A stretch of 64,000 nt of DNA, taken from assembly GCF_900129225.1 (NCBI RefSeq), contig NZ_FQUG01000006.1, forward strand, positions 139,788 through 203,787. The letters are read 5' to 3'. Positions 61,462 through 64,000 of this stretch are shown here, piece by piece. Source of the stretch: Schwartzia succinivorans DSM 10502. GTDB taxonomy: Bacteria; Bacillota; Negativicutes; Selenomonadales; Selenomonadaceae. A program made the position numbers and the translations under genes. Each line of letters opens with the position of its first letter. The first letter of the stretch is position 1. Below the pieces are notes generated by a model. It did no database searches. It was given only the letters and a program-made list of their open reading frames with translations, and was not told the DNA's origin.

Positions 61462-63159
61462 TCAGATTTTGAATTTTTTCGTAGAGTCTGTGAGCTCTCT
61501 GGAAAGGTCCGCGAGCTTCTGGCTGGCATGTGCGACCTCGTCCATGGAAGCGGATTGTTCTTCAGTCGCTGCAGATACCGATTCAGTTTCGGCGGCAACG
61601 TCACGGCCTGATTTGTTTATGCTGTCCATGACCTCGACAAGGGCCTCTGCTTTCGCGGAGGAATCCCGTGCCTCTGTGAGAATCGCATCGGCGTGGTCTG
61701 TGAGGGAGGATACGGCATCGACTATGGAGTCAAAGGAACGTCCGGCTTCGGCGATAACCTTGCGGCCGCTTTCAACATCCTGCGTGCCCTTGGTCATTCT
61801 TTCAACAGCCTGGGCGGTATCCTTCTGAGTTTCTTCAATAATTAATGCAATCTGCTGGGCCGCAGTATCGGAATCCTTTGCCAGTTTTCTGACTTCCTCT
61901 GCAACGACGGCAAAACCGCGTCCTGCGTCACCTGCGCGTGCGGCTTCGATGGCGGCGTTGAGTGAAAGAAGATTCGTCTGCTCTGCAATGCCGGAAATGG
62001 TCGTGCTGATCTGTCCGATTTCGGAGGAACGCTCAGCCAGTTTTTGTATTACACGGGCGGAATCATTAACCGATGCAGAAATCTCAGACATCTGCGAAAC
62101 GGCACCGTCAATGGAGGCCTTTCCTGCGGAGGCAAGCTGCGAAACGCTGCGTGCGGCACCTGCAGAGGCATCCGCCTTGTCTTCAAAGCCGTGCAGGCTT
62201 TCAGTCATGTTCTTGATGTCCGAGAGAGAACGGTCAACTGCTTCGCCCTGCTGGCTGGTGTTGCCGGCCACGTTTGTTATGGAATTGGCAACGAGCTGTG
62301 TAGCCTGTGCGGACTGATTGGCGTTCTCTGTCAACTGATCAGCAAAGTTTGATACATCATCAGCCGTCTGCTGAATGTGCTGAATGAGAGAACGAAGGTT
62401 GTGAATCGTATTTCCGTACGCCTGCGTCAGCTGTCCAAGCTCATCATCTGTCTGCGCTTCTGCTTTCACTGTAAGATTGCCGGCAGCAACCTGCTCGGAT
62501 ATTTCCATAAGATAACGGATGGAACGCATGATGCTTGAGCTGAGATAGAAGGCCATGAACGCGGACAAAAGGACAACAACGACAATGCAGCCTATCAGCA
62601 TCCACTTTGTTGCCTCGTATTTTGCGGAAGCATCGGCGCTTTCCTTATGGATGAAATCCTTGCTGCTGTCAACAACCCGTGCCAGACGGTTGGAAATGTT
62701 GGCAAACTGCGAATTTGAACGCTCCAAAAGCTTCAGCGCTTCCTGCTGCTGATTGTTCTTGGCGAGAAGGATAAGGCGGTTGGAATTCTGCTTGTAGGAA
62801 TCCCAGGCCTGACGCATCTGCGTGAAATCTTCCTTTACCTCCGGAGCGACAGCCGGTTCAAGACTGTCAAAAGCGATGTCAAGCTGGTCAGCACGTTTTT
62901 TTGTTTCCTGAGCAGCCTGAATTCGGCTTGGGAGTGTAACGGCAGTAACGACTGCGTACTCTCCCTGACGGTAATCGGAAAGCGTGCGGCTGCTTTCCTC
63001 ACCGGTCAGAACCGTTGAAAGATGTTCGGTTGCAATGCGGAGCGCGCCGCTGTTGATGCTGTTCAGGCTGTAGCCTGTATACGCTCCGTTCGCGATAAAA
63101 ATCGCAATCAGCACTCCGAATACAAGAAAAAGCTTTTGCCTTATAGATAATGAATCCAA
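61462..63159 (-). CDS. Methyl-accepting chemotaxis protein
   Basis: A 565-aa transmembrane chemoreceptor. A first helix (about 9-30), a four-helix-bundle-like periplasmic domain (about 35-185), a second helix (about 187-210) and a HAMP domain (about 212-265) precede the signalling hairpin, whose tip reads [40 protein letters not shown]. The start is TTG at 63159 with GAGGGGGG upstream. It is co-transcribed with the sugar-binding lipoprotein, implying sugar taxis through that protein. No CheW-tether pentapeptide is seen at its end. Confidence 0.93.
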   Translation of the reverse strand: MDSLSIRQKLFLVFGVLIAIFIANGAYTGYSLNSINSGALRIATEHLSTVLTGEESSRTLSDYRQGEYAVVTAVTLPSRIQAAQETKKRADQLDIAFDSLEPAVAPEVKEDFTQMRQAWDSYKQNSNRLILLAKNNQQQEALKLLERSNSQFANISNRLARVVDSSKDFIHKESADASAKYEATKWMLIGCIVVVVLLSAFMAFYLSSSIMRSIRYLMEISEQVAAGNLTVKAEAQTDDELGQLTQAYGNTIHNLRSLIQHIQQTADDVSNFADQLTENANQSAQATQLVANSITNVAGNTSQQGEAVDRSLSDIKNMTESLHGFEDKADASAGAARSVSQLASAGKASIDGAVSQMSEISASVNDSARVIQKLAERSSEIGQISTTISGIAEQTNLLSLNAAIEAARAGDAGRGFAVVAEEVRKLAKDSDTAAQQIALIIEETQKDTAQAVERMTKGTQDVESGRKVIAEAGRSFDSIVDAVSSLTDHADAILTEARDSSAKAEALVEVMDSINKSGRDVAAETESVSAATEEQSASMDEVAHASQKLADLSRELTDSTKKFKI

Positions 63160-63337
63160 AATAAAAGCCCCCCTCTTCGTGTATAAATAGTTTCATTCTA
63201 ATTATACTGCTTTTGTGCAAATATTAAAAATATAATGTAAAATTTTTTTATTTTTTTGTGACACAAAATTGACACATACAGATGCCATAATACAGACAAC
63301 AAAGAAATCCAAAACAAAATTTGAGGAGGAGAAAATC

Positions 63338-63568
63338 ATGAAAAAATTATTGATGGTAATGGCGGCAGGTTTTATGCTCACGGTGGCAGCGCCGACTGAA
63401 GCAGCTGCTGCGGAAACAAATGAGAGCAATGCACCTTACTGCTATGAGCAGCAGGGCAACGGCTGCTGGGGGAATCCCGGACGCTGGAGCGAAGATGAGG
63501 GCGAACGCGGATATCGCGGAGGATGCCGCGGCGGCTATGGCGGACGTGGTGGACGCGGCTGCTGGTAA
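63338..63568 (+). CDS. Small Gly/Arg/Cys-rich exported peptide
   Basis: A 76-aa peptide with a signal peptide (MKKLLMVMAAGFMLTV...TEAAA). The mature part of about 50 residues is rich in Gly, Arg and aromatic residues with four Cys and CW pairs (YCYEQQGNGCWG, then GGCRGGYGGRGGRGCW at the C-terminus). GAGGAGGAG precedes the ATG at 63338. No family is recognised. It could be a secreted structural, metal-binding or antimicrobial peptide. It is followed by a strong terminator that overlaps the rRNA promoter. Confidence 0.7.
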   Translation: MKKLLMVMAAGFMLTVAAPTEAAAAETNESNAPYCYEQQGNGCWGNPGRWSEDEGERGYRGGCRGGYGGRGGRGCW

Positions 63569-63586
63569 GAAAATGACATGAGAACG

Positions 63587-63626
63587 CACCCGTGCGAAAA
63601 AAGTTTCGCACGGGTGTTGACTTTTA
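63587..63626 (+). terminator. Intrinsic terminator before the rRNA operon
   Basis: CACCCGTGCGAAA pairs with TTTCGCACGGGTG around a 4-nt loop. The 3' end runs directly into the -35 box of the rRNA promoter. Confidence 0.8.
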
Positions 63627-63645
63627 TAATCAAACTTGATATTAT
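63617..63645 (+). promoter_or_regulatory. rRNA operon promoter
   Basis: TTGACT, 17-bp spacer, TATTAT, about 200 bp before the 16S 5' end. The leader contains CCTTGAAAACTAAACAA, a motif common in Firmicutes pre-16S leaders. Confidence 0.75.
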
Positions 63646-63847
63646 ATACAAGCTGACTCGTGAGCACGGCTCCGATGAAGCGCAAGGTGTTCCTTGAAAA
63701 CTAAACAATGCAGAAATGAATCATCTATTGATTCAAGCCAGATGTCGGGCATGAAGCAATGCTTCATGAACCAACAATTTCTAAAGAGAAAAGCGAAAGC
63801 TTTAGACTCAAAAGATTAAAAAGAGCCAAACAGGTTCTTCAATAAGT

Positions 63848-64000
63848 ATATTGGAGAGTTTGATCCTGGCTCAGGACGAACGCTGGCGGCGTGCTTAACA
63901 CATGCAAGTCGAACGGGGCGATTTAAAAGCTTGCTTTTGATGAGCCTAGTGGCAAACGGGTGAGTAACGCGTAGGCAACCTGCCCTCAGGATGGGGACAA
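63848..64000 (+). rRNA. rrs: 16S rRNA, 5' end (partial)
   Basis: GAGAGTTTGATCCTGGCTCAG, GACGAACGCTGGCGGCGTGC and ACACATGCAAGTCGAACGG are the universal 5' region of bacterial 16S rRNA. The gene is cut by the window edge. Sequence such as GGCGATTTAAAAGCTTGCTTTT is the V1 region and would place the genus when aligned. The exact 5' base is estimated from E. coli numbering. Confidence 0.97.

Overview
The window looks like the chromosome of a Negativicutes bacterium (Selenomonadaceae-like: Firmicutes ancestry with an outer membrane). The 16S rRNA gene that starts at the right edge, the autotransporter with a C-terminal outer-membrane beta-barrel, the Bacillus-type gdpP/rplI/lonB order and the Gram-positive-type PolC relatives all point that way. 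The genus is an inference; the partial 16S gene would settle it by alignment. Backbone genes are fairly GC-rich, while 19.3-29.1 kb and 57.7-59.6 kb are visibly AT-richer and look acquired.

Layout. 0-5.6 kb: a decarboxylase-type amidohydrolase, then potassium uptake genes (trkA with two different trkH genes). 5.7-7.3 kb: a gene-free block of composite dispersed repeats, with another copy at 9.5 kb. 7.4-9.4 kb: a small HTH protein and a secreted SH3-NlpC/P60 protein that has lost its catalytic triad. 9.9-18.8 kb: a signalling cluster of a FIST-domain hybrid kinase, a Bmp-type binding protein, a second hybrid kinase and a double receiver, followed by a DMT exporter. 18.8-19.0 kb: a type I toxin-antitoxin pair missed by ORF callers (31-aa Hol-Tox-like toxin and antisense RNA).

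19.4-29.7 kb: an AT-rich cassette that is the most unusual part of the window. It holds a small protein, a PDDEXK_4-type nuclease, a WYL regulator, two unknown proteins, two PolC-derived proteins that have lost the polymerase (and, in one, the PHP) catalytic residues, a 51-aa ORF and a 5'(3')-deoxyribonucleotidase-like HAD protein. Spacing suggests one transcription unit, and I suggest it is an undescribed conflict/defence system.

29.9-42 kb: the DUF2232 gene, gdpP, rplI and lonB. Between gdpP and rplI lie a metzincin-like autotransporter, a small secreted protein, and on the other strand a secreted protein plus an FAD oxidoreductase. 42-47.8 kb: a complete branched-chain amino acid ABC transporter (livJHMGF) with two promoters and a short terminated leader RNA, then a CBS-ACT protein. 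48-52.7 kb: a McrBC type IV restriction operon with J-domain-like and HIRAN partners. 52.8-55.8 kb: a NitT/TauT-type ABC transporter behind a structured, terminator-bearing leader.

56-64 kb: tRNA-Ser(CGA), a toxin remnant and antitoxin bracketed by a duplicated terminator, a rhodanese lipoprotein, a Schlafen-group-3-like helicase, a methyltransferase behind a perfect palindrome, a sugar-binding lipoprotein paired with a chemoreceptor, a small Gly/Cys-rich secreted peptide, and the promoter, leader and 5' end of an rRNA operon. All assignments come from reading the sequence by eye; no database search was run.
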